From the NCBI GenBank assembly GCA_935421135.1, contig OW285190.1, forward strand, positions 8,318,501-8,382,500: DNA of 64,000 nt, given 5' to 3'. Within the stretch, counting starts at the first letter, position 1. Every line of letters begins with the position of its first letter. Made by a program: the position numbers and the translations under genes. The notes beneath the pieces were generated by a model. It searched no databases. It worked only from the letters and a program-made list of their open reading frames with translations, and had not been told where the DNA came from. This stretch comes from Bugulina stolonifera. Lineage: Eukaryota > Bryozoa > Gymnolaemata > Cheilostomatida > Bugulidae. Positions 13,193 to 26,045 of this stretch are shown here, piece after piece.

Positions 13193-16100
13193 TTACAATA
13201 GGATTTTGTTAGCCACTTTTCTCGCCCCTCCACAATATGCACAAGTATCACTTACAAGTGTTGTAAGGCCACCATCAACCCTGTCAGTCTCCACAATAGC
13301 AGCTGAACACTGTCTACACCGATCTGGAGCTAGGCTAAGTATCGGCAGCAGTGTGTTTGAACAGGCTTGGAAACAATGCCCTTCATTACACTCATATTGT
13401 AGGTTAGAATTTAGCTTGAGTTCATTCTCACATATAATGCAGTGTCTGTGGGGGACATAGGGGATGTCCCATGTCGATGGATCAGATTTGTATAGGTTCT
13501 TGGTATGTTCTATATATTGTAAGGCACTGTCACTTGTGGGATGTGTGTTTTCCATGTGTTGGACAGTGAGTAACAGTTTCAACTTGGATAGCCTGAGCAA
13601 CCTACAATATTGAGAACACAAGTATAACAGATGCCCTCTCTCAAAATCTTGGAGACCATTTTTTGGTGATATGGTTATGCTATGACACAGGATGTAGCAG
13701 TACAATTCTGGTGACGTTGACCCTATATAATGAAGCACAAAAATCAGCCTAAGCTGATTAACCCTACCTAAAGCTGTGACTACCTACATCACCACTGCAA
13801 CCCACATTACTACCACAGAGCATGATAGACTCACCTGTCAGAAACACAGATAGCGGGATCAACATATTTCTCTACCAGACAGTGATACGCTACATAGAGT
13901 AGCCTAGCCTGAACTGGTGTGAGTGTAGACCATCCATCTATCCCATCTGTATCCATTACCTGGGTGAGCCAGTCTGGTAGATCAGCCATATGGTCTCCTG
14001 CAGAATGAGGACATACTGATACAATAAACAACATCCACCAATATGTTCCATGTTCTATCATCGAGACCTTATTATAGTCACAACAAATAAATATTATATT
14101 AGTTTACAACGGTTTGCAAAGAACTAGTTGCACAGGAGACGTCATATAGTAGCAATCCATTCTCATGAAACACATGAGACCGGCATGCCTGTTGGTATTA
14201 CAATCACCAATAACTCTCCCAAGAGACTTTGCTCAGCTTTCTACTACAAGAATGCCTGCTGGAAGAGGTTGGTTGGAGTTTCCCCACCCTCATGTTGCTG
14301 TCCCCCAACAAATAAAAAGAGATACAACTCTAAATTTAGCATACAGTGTTGGAAGTCTCATTGATTTAATAAAATAATAATATGAATTAGGGCAATTCCA
14401 TAATCTATCCAATGATGGCTAGTAAACTGACCAATTACAATGAATGTATCCCAGCAAATGTCTGAAACCACTGAGCTTTCCCATAGATCTTTTAGGTATT
14501 TGTCCGCAGGGTTCAGTTGGAATATTTGTATCTGAAATAGAGAAGATAACCACTAAATCTACAGATACACTGTAAACAGAAAACGGTAATATCCACATGG
14601 CAAAGAAAGATGGTTGGTAATGACAGATTGCAACGCAAAGCCTTATTATTATTATACCTCAGTTACAATAATGAATTCTTTCTCATAGCTGACTGTAACT
14701 ACACCTACATGTACATGTATACACCACATAATAGTCGAATGTAATTTATAATAAGCAGCTACATGTATGCTACCAATTTTTAACATCATCAAGCCAGTAT
14801 CTCCTGCAAGCGTAAATATGTAGAACTAGCAGGGAACAAAAATATTAAAGTGATGTCTGAAGCATTGTGTCCACCAGTAGTCCAGATTTAAGTTTTACTA
14901 CGAACACCATGAACAACATGTTACATGTGAGGCTCACTCTGTACTCTTCAAGGAGTTTACTAATATACATACAGCGAGTGGTTTCCTGTTGATGTACAAG
15001 TCACTGATGATAGGCTGGGAGAGAGCAAGTAGGAATGTACCACCTGCACTAAGTGCCACTCCATGGACGGAATGGTTAGATAGAGCTGGCAGCTGCTGAC
15101 AGGTCTCTCCATTCGCTCTGTTCTAGAACATACCGTTGTAATATTAAACACCACCTTATTCGCTCTAGGCCAGCAGAGTAAAGACAACAGAGTGCATGCC
15201 ACTAGTCAGAGAGATATGACAACTCCTCATTAGTTGATAGGACAACTCTTCATTATTTTTCTCAGGATTCTCTATGCCTAATGGTTACAAAATATTTCCT
15301 ATTTAGAGGGTAGTTGAAATTATCTCCCCTGTTAATTGGTTTGACCATTTCTTATGAGAATACCCAAACTTATACAGATACTGAACATATCATGCTTCTA
15401 GATGATTTAACTACATAATTTATACATGTATGTATCCCATGTTAACCTAATTATATACAAAGACTGTATAATGCATTATAGTCATTGATCAATGCACAAG
15501 TCAAATCAAAAACTAAGGAAACTGAAGAAGCATAACCAACCAGTTCTTGCCCCGGCAGACAGCCGTTTTACATTCAGCTAATGAGGAGTAAGATTTACTT
15601 ACCTTGACAAGTAGACCGGAATCACTAGTTGCTATGTAAATATTTGTAGAATCTGCTGTAGCATGATTCAGTGTGTATTTAGTTTCAGTAACGCTATATG
15701 ATTGCATCACATCCTTTTTGAAGTTGTATAGGAATACCTCTGTATGTTTAATAAAGATTATTTCATATTCCTAAAAATATAACCAATAACTTTAATAAGA
15801 TAAGGCAAATCAACTTGGATAGATAGAAACAATAAACACATAAAATAAATGTATGTTTTTAAGTAACTAGTTATGGAAAGGAATAACATTACAATGCATT
15901 AGCCTGTTGTGACTGAATAACTTTATGAAGTACGAAAAATTTATGACCTTCAAATGTCAGTACAAACATGCGAACCTTTTGTGAAAATTTGTAGGTTGGT
16001 AGGTGGTAGGTTCATATGATTTGAACTAACCAACATTTTACGCATAATTAAAGATAAAATAATACCCCTTGCTAACACCACTACTGCCTATTATTGAATT

Positions 16101-18451
16101 AGTTCGATCCCAGCCGTATATGAGAGCAGAGTTCATGATTGAACAAGTGTTGGGTTGAAAAAAACAACAATGTACTCGTATATCACACTATAACTACATG
16201 TATATTATGTATGTACGTCCTTTTTTTTACAACAAAACCTGGAAACAAGACTTGAGGAGGGAGAAAGTAAACATGAAGTACTCACCGAGACTCTGTGGAG
16301 ACATTCTATGGGCCGATAATCCGTTTCCAATGTGAGATCTAGAGAATAGTTGGTTTCAAATTTTTTTGTCAAATTTACTAGAGAGCAAGTACCATTGTTT
16401 CTACCAATAACCAGAGTATCTGCACCATCGTGGGAGCTGATCCAAGTGAGTGAATTTATACATTTCGTACATGAAGAAATTTCAACTCTGTGGACCTTAG
16501 GCTTTTCACCGGAACAAGAAGGGCAGACAATGGCAAAAACATGACCATAATTGTTGACCACAAAGATTGTGGGTTGACCCCAGGTCATTAGTCTAATATA
16601 TCGGCAGTGAACTTTGAACACTTCATTCACATCACCAGTATTGTTAGCAATAGGATGCTCATCTAGATAGCCAGAGAGAATATCTGACAGGTTGGCTGTC
16701 TCCAGCCACTGATGGTTAATATAACTGTAGACTAGCAGCTGCTGGGCGAGCACAGCCAATCGGCGGTGAGATTTACCAGGATCCAGTTCCCAGCAACTCT
16801 ATAACAAAGTTTAAACTCTTTGAAGGGCCAGTCTGGTGAATCTGACATACTATAAGTGGCAATTTCCTTTGACACAGAGCCTTCCTCTGAGCAGTACAAA
16901 TGCCATCTGACCTAAACCACCTTACAGTGGAACCATCAAACAAGCTAGATAGCTATACTCAAGCACATATAGCTCTATACGTGTCTTCGCGACCTCTTGG
17001 ACGGACCCGAGTCGCAAATAAAAATCACAAGATGGCCGTTCGACCCAGGTCAGAAGGGCTATTGGTCTGGGATTTTGCTTAGCCGGACGAAACCATCTCT
17101 AGCTCATCGGCACACCTGATTTCTTTGCGCAAAAATGAGGATTTTGCTTTTGGCCTAGGCCGGTGTGTTCGCGACCCTGTGACTGATGTGTGCCAGAAAA
17201 TATTTTCGTAAATCGGCCTGGGTCTGAAGTTTAGGTCGCGAAGACACCTTATGCAGTCTGTTCAACTAACTAATAGGTGAGTTCACTATCACCTCCAGAC
17301 ACTGACATTAACCCCTAGTGTAGAGTAATACCTGTCTGATATTAAGATGGTCTCCCATTGATCTCAGAGAAGGGGAGACAACTCTATCCACTTTCATCTT
17401 CTGAATCTTCAATAAATGTATATATTTTAGCAGGAGAAGACAAAGCACATATGTGTCATAAAGAGTATTCTAACCAACTAAAAGCAGTACTTTAGATTCA
17501 CACTGTAAACATATACTTTTTTATTCTGGTTCTATCACTAAGACCTGAGTGTTGCAAGAGTTAATTGAAGACTGCAATGACCGCACCGAGGTAGCACAAG
17601 AGCATTGTAAGGTTGGATGCCCTTCCTAGCACCACCCATGATCTTTTACAGGAATCGAATCTGGAACTCTCACAGTGCTCTAACCGCTAGGTCACGGCTT
17701 CCCCTTGTGAAACAAAGCGAAGTGAACTCTCACCAGTTCTGCCTCTCTTCCCAGTTCCGTTATAAGTTGGTCTCTATCGATAACTTTAGGTTCAATCACA
17801 TCCAGGTACGGCTCTATAGACGAGCAATGTATCTCCACCTTTGCGTTCTTACGGCCAGGTAATTTCAACTCAACAACTGCCATGCCTGTCACAAAATTCA
17901 TTAATTAAAATTTATGCAAGTATAACCTATCAAACCAATACAGAAGCATCATATACATAATATTAATTTGCATTTGTGGGCATTTATAGAGTCAAGTTTC
18001 GTAGAAGGGAAAATAGTTATTTGTGTTATTTGGGAAGGACTATTTGAACACTATTACAGAGTTGCAAAATGTCATTTCAAAGAAAATATCATAAGTAAAA
18101 CGTATTTGAGGGAATAACTGTTTACATTTCCATTCGGTTATCATTACAAGAGTCAATGAATCCTCACAAATGGATAACATAAAACACAGACTTCAGTTTT
18201 GACTATTATAGTATAGGCTTACTTTAGTCTGACAAAGACTATCAATAGGAAGTCTAGAATTCAGTTTTTTGTAAAATTATAAGTCTGTTATAAGTCGTGC
18301 AGGTAGGTATTTATGATTGAATGATACAAACAGGAGTAATGTATATACCTTCGACAGAGGCCAAAAGACAAGATGAGTGTGGAGCCCACTGGACACAGCC
18401 ACTAACTCTAAGATTTCTTGTCAGGTTGGCTTGGCAGATAAGCTCAGCCAT
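13193..18451 (-). CDS. GTF3C4: General transcription factor 3C polypeptide 4 (TFIIIC90)
   Basis: This is a subunit of TFIIIC, which binds the internal promoters of tRNA and other Pol III genes and recruits TFIIIB and Pol III; it acts in the nucleus. Nine exons join in frame on the minus strand: 18451-18349, 17885-17734, 17400-17332, 16798-16286, 15770-15603, 15122-14973, 14531-14432, 13997-13835 and 13601-13193, giving 608 aa. The N-terminal part has a WD40-like propeller character (VQWAPHSSCLLASVE, then HRRLAVLAQQLLVYSY). The last exon encodes the C-terminal zinc-binding domain with C-x2-C pairs CIIC, CRQC and CAYC plus CNEGHC. It is shorter than the human protein (822 aa). Introns contain a MITE (16981-17247) and a SINE (about 17570-17705). 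Identification rests on the zinc domain plus the propeller and overall layout. Confidence 0.87.
16981..17247. mobile_element. MITE with 15-bp inverted ends
   Basis: Both ends read GTGTCTTCGCGACCT when viewed inward, with one internal copy each. The element is 267 bp, clearly more GC-rich than the surrounding intron of GTF3C4. I see no unambiguous target-site duplication, so the superfamily is left open. Confidence 0.65.
17570..17705 (-). mobile_element. tRNA-derived SINE fragment
   Basis: Read on the minus strand it begins with a tRNA-like head. The A box is in the segment TGACCTAGCGGTTAGAGC, and the B box is in GAGTTCCAGATTCGATTCC. It ends with AAGGGCATCCAACC, a tail seen in several invertebrate SINEs. 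It lies in a GTF3C4 intron. Borders are approximate. Confidence 0.6.
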
Positions 18452-20513
18452 TGTAAATAGCTGTATAACCTAAAAAGACAAGATAGTACATTTTTCTGGT
18501 TTAATATGAAGGAGAAATTTGACCTCCCTCCACGTGTTCCATTAGATTGATTAGCTAGCCTGAATCTGCTTCATAACTCTGCTGGCCAAACTACACTTGT
18601 GAGGCTGGGTGGTGGGTAGATTGAGGCGAAACGAAAAGTCTTATACCATGCATAATATAGGCTTATTTGCTTTTCTCACAAATACCTGTCTGTTTAGTTG
18701 AATTAAGTTGGAATTTCGCAGTTACGGAGTTAGAATTATCATTTTTATTTCAATTTAAGTTTGACTAAAACTTTTCATACTTTTTATTTCTAATAATATT
18801 ATTAAATTACACATCTTTATGATTAAAACAACTAAACAAAAATTTGAATAAATGTAATACTTTATCTTATTTAATATTTGTGCATAAAATTAAAAAATAA
18901 AAAAAAAATAATTCAGCGGAATAAGAATTAAAGCTAAGCCTAAGCAATAGCAACTAGTAATACTGTTGTGATCGGACGTAATTACCTATACCTACTGTGG
19001 ATAGTTATAGCCTACCTACTAATACCTACTAATACTATACAAATATATTATACAGGTATATATACATTTACGTGTCAAATCCCTGCAGTAACAAGAGCTG
19101 CGAAAGGAAGAGAACCTACTTCAAACTATCATGGAACAGTTTTCTACCATATAGGGTCTAAGGATAGCGCCTCTACAATCCCAATGTGAAAATTGAAAGC
19201 GACAAAATGTTGGAAAACTACACAACCACTGTTTATTTCCTATCTTAAACATACGACGCCCTCTATTTTTGTACCATTATCATTATGATGCAGCTAGAAT
19301 GTCCTAAATTCATTGATGTAAGAATTCAAATTGCTATACTCCAGGCCTCAGCAACTTATATTGTTATTGTAGGCTACAAACTTCAAATTGGTTGTCATTG
19401 TTGAGTCAGTATTTTTAAGTACACAACATATAGATGCCATTGCTGAACCAGTATTTTTGGAGTACACAACATATAGAGCCTCAGATGCAAATAGAACTTT
19501 GACTTCCTTATTTTATTAAATTGTTTATACAATAATAATAATAATATAATTATAAAATAATATTATTTTTCTCTTCCAAGTCTTTGATTTCCTCAGCTCT
19601 TCAGCTGGTATTTAGTTGACACCTAATATTATTTATCCACCGGCCAGGGGCATAGATTAATACATATACAGTGTACTTTTTACTTGACTTAAACATTCGT
19701 CTGGATTTTAGTCCACCCACCAAATCAAAGCAAACCCTTGCTATAGATTGATTGTCACTCCATGATCAATGAAAAAATCATTTTCTTATCCAAGTTGGCC
19801 TTGACATAACCATTTTGGACATAACCATATCACGGTGCGGAAGTCGCCGCGACTCGACCATCATAAAGAATCAGTGAGATTGTTGGCTATTTTCGGATGA
19901 GAGCAGATAACTTCGATGCAATGCAATTGAGACCTGTCATAATGTATGCACGAGGAATTCAAAACAATACTATACTATTGTTCTGCTAAATACGGATTAA
20001 ACTTTTTGTGACAGGCCAAATTTTGTAATTTAATATTATCCTGGCATGTAAGAAGATTATGATTATGAAAAACAATCCCTTTAGTTTTAGTACAACAGAA
20101 AAAGAATAGGTGTCGTAAAATGCATTTTTTATGTGTCATAAATCCCAAATTTTGATTCTGTTGTGGATCCCAGCCAAGTTCCATATACATATGGTATGAT
20201 ATATGATACCATGTTGCAAAAATCTACTTGTTTAAAATACAGTGAGCTGCTCTAATTTCCCAATTATCTAACTAACAAACAAACAAACAAATGTTCACTA
20301 AATACTACATTATTACAAAAGGTTTATTGGCATGCTGAAAAAAATAAGTTACAAGAAATTTCTAGCACACTTGGAAGTATAAGACAATGCATAGAATGGT
20401 AGTGAAACAATAATGTCAAAGAGTAGAAATATTCACTATATCCTCATCTAAAAGTATTACATACATGTGAAGTATAAATGCTAAGCTTATTCCTAAGTTT
20501 ATTTTGTCAACTC
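18452..20513. other. Intergenic region between GTF3C4 and NIPSNAP
   Basis: AT-rich sequence with A/T runs around 18780-18920 and a TAA/ATT simple stretch near 19530-19570. It should hold the promoter of GTF3C4 and the 3' end of NIPSNAP. A repeated phrase (GTACACAACATATAGA) occurs twice near 19420 and 19456. I see no gene. Confidence 0.5.
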
Positions 20514-23500
20514 TTATTGAAGTGGAGAGAATGGGGTAGGAATGAGTATTCTAGACCGGAGCGACTTGATCAGTGGAACTACAAAATGAAACCACATTAT
20601 TGGTCAGCAACCGTTATGCCATTAGAATACCATAGCAAATTTATGCAATGGAAGTCATATACATGATACTTTTTAGGCAAGGAATTTATTCTTTGAGCAA
20701 TCCGAGACTTGTGTCAAATCCATGAAAAGTCCAGTCCCTTACTGGGGTTTGAACCTGGGGGCCTCTACGGCACCTAATCGCCTAGCACAGTGAACAGAAC
20801 ATGCTACCACTACACCAGCTCAGCAACCTTAAAAAATGAAGCTTCACTGGTAAGCAGCAGACATGCTCTGAGCCAACTACACACAAGGCACCCCTCATAT
20901 TATATAAAAAATGGCCAAACCCCTTAAAATGTCACAATCATATACAGATAATTATGTGCATTGCATAACAATGTAACTCATTGTGGTATTACATCACACT
21001 CTGTCTATACCCAGTACCTACCTGTATATCTGACATTCTCATCCCAGCCAGGCCTAGACCAAGCCGACTCTCTCGTATCTTTCCTTGTCTGCAGATCTTT
21101 ATATGCCCATAGATGATGGCACATGTTTATCTGTCCTATGTGGGAGAAGAAACCGCACACTGGAGCACTGTTCTCTTGTCTGAACTTGAGCGCTCTCGCC
21201 CAATGGTTACCCCATTCTATCGTAGATCCAGGCTACAAAATAAACGCATTATCAACCCTTTGGAATATACAGATAAGCCTAAAATCTTAACATTTCCAAC
21301 ACTAAGGATAATCTAAAATCCACATTTTTATATTAAAGATGAATTTCCTTGTATCTAGCTAGACTAATACAATTATCAGCATAACAAAGTTCACACAGAG
21401 TAAACAAACATGTACAATAGATAGTGGGCTGGAGACGAATAAGTTGGAGCAGCAGGACAAACCAAATACGGATTCTGCAAGGTGAGATGACAAGAAATTC
21501 AATTTGAGAGAACTCGAACTCGACTACAGAATGAAATAAGTTTTTGCTTTAATTATAATCTAAATAAACATACACATACTTTTAACAGATACGAACAATA
21601 AGAAAGTAAAACATGTTCCTAAAAATGCATAATCTGATTTAGGAGAACGGAATATGTTTATAGATATTATGCTAACTCGTTGATTTGAAATATTGGCATA
21701 TGTTTGTATAAATGAGTTGGGGTAATGAAATACATTATAAATATTATAGGTCCACAAAGTCAACTTAGCTACAGATTACTGTACCATCAGTTATGACATA
21801 CCCGGAGCTCGTAACTTCTCATTTCAAACATATTGCCAGGTTCTCTTTGCTTCTGGAACTCCCAGAAAGCAAAGCGAAGTATTATTTGGTTATATCTAGA
21901 CCTGAGCATGGCATTCCTCCTCTGCCTGTACTCAATGATCTCCTACAAGTAGAAATATAGTCATATACTGTAAGTTATAGAGGATGTAAATTATAGAGGA
22001 TTAGTAGGCAAAGAATAGTTTGGAAATCTAAAGCAAGCTACAGAAATTTGTCTTGGAGAACCAGCCCAGACTATAACATGAACTTGAAGAATACACATTC
22101 ACAACATTAAAAGTTTGTGATCTCAAACAAATCCATCAAAAAATCAAAATTACATAATAATTATGTCGAATAGACACTTGAAATACCGTCTTTTAAAGCA
22201 GTTTTTATTCGCAAACCAAGAATAGTTCTACTGTGTTTGCTAGTTACAACATAAGCAGGTAAATTATGGCCTACAAATATTGGTGGACATGTACTCGCCT
22301 ACCCTTACCTGTTATATTTACCTACCTATATTGAAACACATTAATTATAAAGCAATAGCTTTGGCACCATCTCTATAAAACTAACAGACAAAATCTGGAT
22401 ACTTACAGGGTCAGTTCTGTATATCTGCATTGCTTTATTATATGATGGATATCCACCTTCATATGTCCATAAGTGTACTAGAATCATAAATATATAACAC
22501 GTACAGATAATGCCGTGCCAAATATTTGACCAAAGCTATTGTCTATATAACATGAGATGAATCATTTGATGGATACTCTGTATTTCTAGATGTATTGGTT
22601 AGCCTGTGTCCATCATAAACTATAATATTACGTATGAATAGTAAGACGAGACGCATTTTTATATTTTTGTCGACTCCTTATATTTCGATGTATGTCCATA
22701 CATCATCATCATCAGAGGAATGATGATGATGATGTATGGACATACATCGAAATATAAGGAGTCGACAAAAATATAAAAATGTGTCTCGTCTTACTATTCA
22801 TTATTAAGATACTTGCTCGCACCAACATTTTCCAATATTACGTATGATCATGTATAACATGTGCATGTACCCTTTGCAGAGCATCAGTACCAATACACCC
22901 TGATCAAGGTTTTGCTCCAAATTAAATACATGTACACATGTAAGAATGTAATTGTTTGTCAACATAATATTGTTCTTTACTATCAAATGTTTGGAGTCAT
23001 CTGTCCAACAATTTAGGTTAAAGGCAAAGGGGAGCCAACTCCAGGTTCATATGTTGTGTTACAATAATATAATATGATACTCTAAGATAGAAATGATCCG
23101 AGAGTAGACAACTTTCTAAAACCATGAAGTTCTATCTCACAGAGACTACTGCTTTCAGGGTTGCTAATTTTTTCCCCCTTACTAAGACTATGTTTTAGCA
23201 TTACTCTGAAATTATCATCAGCAAGCGCGACATTTTGGGTCAATGGTTTCATCTAAAAGTGAAACTATTATTAGAGCTGACAATTCCTACCTGCTTCGTC
23301 CTGATCTCCTATTAGACACGTCCAACTCCCAAGCAGCTTGGCACCAGTATCCTTCTCTTCCATTAGCTCAACAAATTTGGAACTGCAACCATACAATAGC
23401 CGACCTATAACTAACAGTTGCCACTGCACGGTCACAAATGTATGTGACGAGTTACTAAGTTACTATTGTCAAAAGTCAACAAAACTGTTTAAAGCATGCC

Positions 23501-25477
23501 GTAGTCAAGTTCAGCACGATGCATGTCATATGACCCATAAGCCTGCTCTATTCACCACCATTATAAGGCTACTATCATATCTTACCTCAGATTTTACTTA
23601 CCATTGCTCTAGATATCCATGCATCTTAGATGGCTGTACCCTGTGAACTAAAAGAACATAAAACTGATATATTACACACACATACATGAGGTAAATACAA
23701 CACATTGTGATTTTATAGTATGAGTATGACCCTGGGTTATATGTAAAACTTTCCAAACTAGCATGTAATCAGTAAGAGAGAAGAAACGAAGACATACCAC
23801 CATGACACCCATTTTTTTCATTCCAACTCCTATGTACTACTACATACAAATAACATCAATAACAGCAACGTCCAGATTTCAATGAATATTAGCCAGTGTA
23901 ATCAAACACTCATGAATGAATTTGTCACTATTTGAAAATGCCTGTGAAAAACCATATACAAGTGTGTCAATTATTTCCCTCACATCTGACTACATTTTGC
24001 ATTCGATAACACCAAACTATAATCTCCATATATGCTGTGTCATCAAAGATTCAGCAACAATCTGGTAGACATATGAAACAAGCCCTTTCTCATTTAAATG
24101 GCTCTTGAATTAAAGATGTCTTTTAGTGACTCACAAAATCTTTGAAAAAGCAGATAAGTTCCACATCAGACATTCAAGTTAGTCATACATGATGCACCTA
24201 CATTGCAGCTCATATACAGACTCCATATCTGATAGCAGACTGGACTGGGTTTTGCTAGGCGTATCCAACTTCTCCACCTTCATCAACTTTTGGAACCACC
24301 AATCATCTTGCTTATTTGCAGCAGATGAGACATGAATGTTTGACCTGTAGGAACATCAAACAGTAAAGCAAACTCTTGCATAATTGTTAGTTTTTAAGAT
24401 CATTTCATATTTGTTTTGTAGCAAGTCGTTCACAAGAGAAAAAAATTCTAATAGCAGGGCTATAGGCTACTTGACCTTGACCATACTAAAACAGAACCTC
24501 AGGAGCTTAGTTTTAGTGCTATAGACTTATAGTATATGTATGGTAATGCATGGTATAGTAGGCCTAATGGGCTAGGCTATATTTTTTGTTCTATTTTTTT
24601 GCAGAAAAATTAATTTATGAACAGCGAGTGACTTGGTTCCACATCTATAGAGATAGCCATCTGTGACTGGCGTTTTAACTCGACCACCTACAGCACCTGA
24701 TTGCCTAGCACGGTAGACAGACACACAAATCACTACACCAGCTTGGCTTCCTAATAAAAAAGAAAGTTTTAGTGCCTGTTTCCTGTACCAACTGCACAAT
24801 TCCTGAAGCCCCCTTGCCACATATAGGTTGTTATGGGGTTTGGCCATACTTTCTATGTTATACTTTTCTTGCAATGAAATTTAATGGTTAGCAGCCAGGA
24901 ATTTAGTTTCATATTCGCAGAAATGGCCCATTCCTGACTAGAATCTGAACCAGAGGTGCTACGGCACATAATTGCCAGGTGAAGTAAAGTAAAGTAAAGC
25001 AGCAACTACCCACTAGGTCTGTGAAATCTGGTTGTTCTATGTGGTGTATCGCCAGTGTCGTGTGCTACCCACGGTTGGGTATAAATAAAACAAATAATAT
25101 ATCAGCTTGTTGCAAAGCCGTAATGTGCATATGATATTGGCATATGGATCAGTTGAGTTCCAACAACCAAACTGAACTTAAATAAACTTCCGCTGAATTG
25201 ATTGAATCTCTCAATGATTCAACTTTCAAGTAAGATAATCTAAAAAGTAATTTAGATAAAATATATGAGTACGAACAGTAGAGTACAGTACATCATTACG
25301 ATAATCACTCATCAGTATCATAATGATAATTATATTCTGATAACTAAACTATAACTATTACTAGCCTACAATAACAAGTACATGTAATGATGTATGTGAA
25401 TCGTTTTTTTACCTCTGTAGCAGTCCACTATTGGTGACGCATGGCTGACGAAGCAGCATTAGCCGGCACTTCAACAT
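20514..25477 (-). CDS. NIPSNAP1: NIPSNAP family mitochondrial protein
   Basis: NIPSNAP proteins are mitochondrial and act as signals for mitophagy when exposed on damaged organelles. Eight exons join in frame on the minus strand: 25477-25413, 24344-24202, 23647-23602, 23382-23291, 22477-22407, 21942-21802, 21232-21022 and 20578-20514, giving 277 aa (about 284 in human NIPSNAP1). The N-terminus [12 protein letters not shown] is basic and free of acidic residues, as expected for a matrix-targeting signal. Two ferredoxin-like halves follow: [16 protein letters not shown] ... [17 protein letters not shown], then [18 protein letters not shown] ... [17 protein letters not shown]. The ending [18 protein letters not shown] is the family's conserved C-terminus. 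The symbol covers the NIPSNAP1/2 type. Introns hold SINE copies and a long hairpin. Confidence 0.95.
20672..20930 (-). mobile_element. tRNA-derived SINE, copy in a NIPSNAP intron
   Basis: On the minus strand the head reads GCTGGTGTAGTGGTAGCATG (A-box-like), followed after about 45 bases by GGTTCAAACCCC (B-box-like). The same family recurs at 24595-24850 and as an inverted pair at 59990-60425, where the body and the flanking AAGGAATTTATT segment are conserved. Borders are approximate. Confidence 0.7.
22635..22800. repeat. Near-perfect 166-bp hairpin (fold-back element)
   Basis: The two arms, about 78 bp each, are inverted copies with essentially one mismatch and meet in a CATCATCATC/GATGATGATG centre near 22717. 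The inner arm segment ATCGAAATATAAGGAGT recurs alone near 47828. The element lies in a NIPSNAP intron. Confidence 0.85.
24595..25000 (-). mobile_element. Diverged tRNA-derived SINE copies
   Basis: 24595-24850 is an older copy of the SINE at 20672. It shares the phrases GCCTAGCACGGTAGACAGAC, CACTACACCAGCTTGGCTTCC and the GGGGTTTGGCCAT end. 24885-25000 is a second, shorter fragment of the same body. Both are in the first intron of NIPSNAP. Confidence 0.6.
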
Positions 25478-26045
25478 GTTTAAGTCAGAAAACTACTATT
25501 TTATGCTAGGCAAAAGTGTGAGATTCAAGTGTTAGTAAGATCAGATTTTGGTTCGGTCTATGAGTATTTCAAATAAGTGTTCCTGCAAACGAAATGTTGT
25601 TATCGGAGGTAAGCCTATAGCCTATAAACTACTTTCGTTTTAAAACAAAAGTATTTTTTGTAAAATTAATTTTAAAAACAAAGTAAAAATTTGTTGTTTT
25701 ACAATTTATAAAATTGAAATTTTACATTAAAAGTTATAATATACATCATTGAATGAATGGACATCCATGTACTAGGTTTTAGATGGCAAACAGTCTTTTT
25801 AAGGCTAAATCGCCATAACAACGTTTCTCACTTCCTGTCTTTAATTCGGGATTTCGGTGTAGCATTTTTACATATTTTTGCTTTTTGTTACACATGAATA
25901 CATGTTTGGTGATTGGATTAGGTCATAAAAATTGAGACTAATATAACGTGGTTGAACTAATATACAAGCTACAAATATCGTGAATTCTAGGCAAATACTG
26001 TCAAAACCTACTTCTAGCAGGCTAGATAAAAATATCTGAATAAAA
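25478..26045. promoter_or_regulatory. Shared upstream region of head-to-head NIPSNAP and CCDC42
   Basis: The two start codons face away from each other 568 bp apart, so both promoters must lie in this interval or within 5' UTRs. It is AT-rich with no obvious TATA box placed for either gene and no CpG-rich block. No specific factor site is claimed. Confidence 0.45.

Noticed and set aside
13206..13460. Plus-strand ORF over the GTF3C4 zinc domain
   Set aside because: Antisense shadow of the last GTF3C4 exon.
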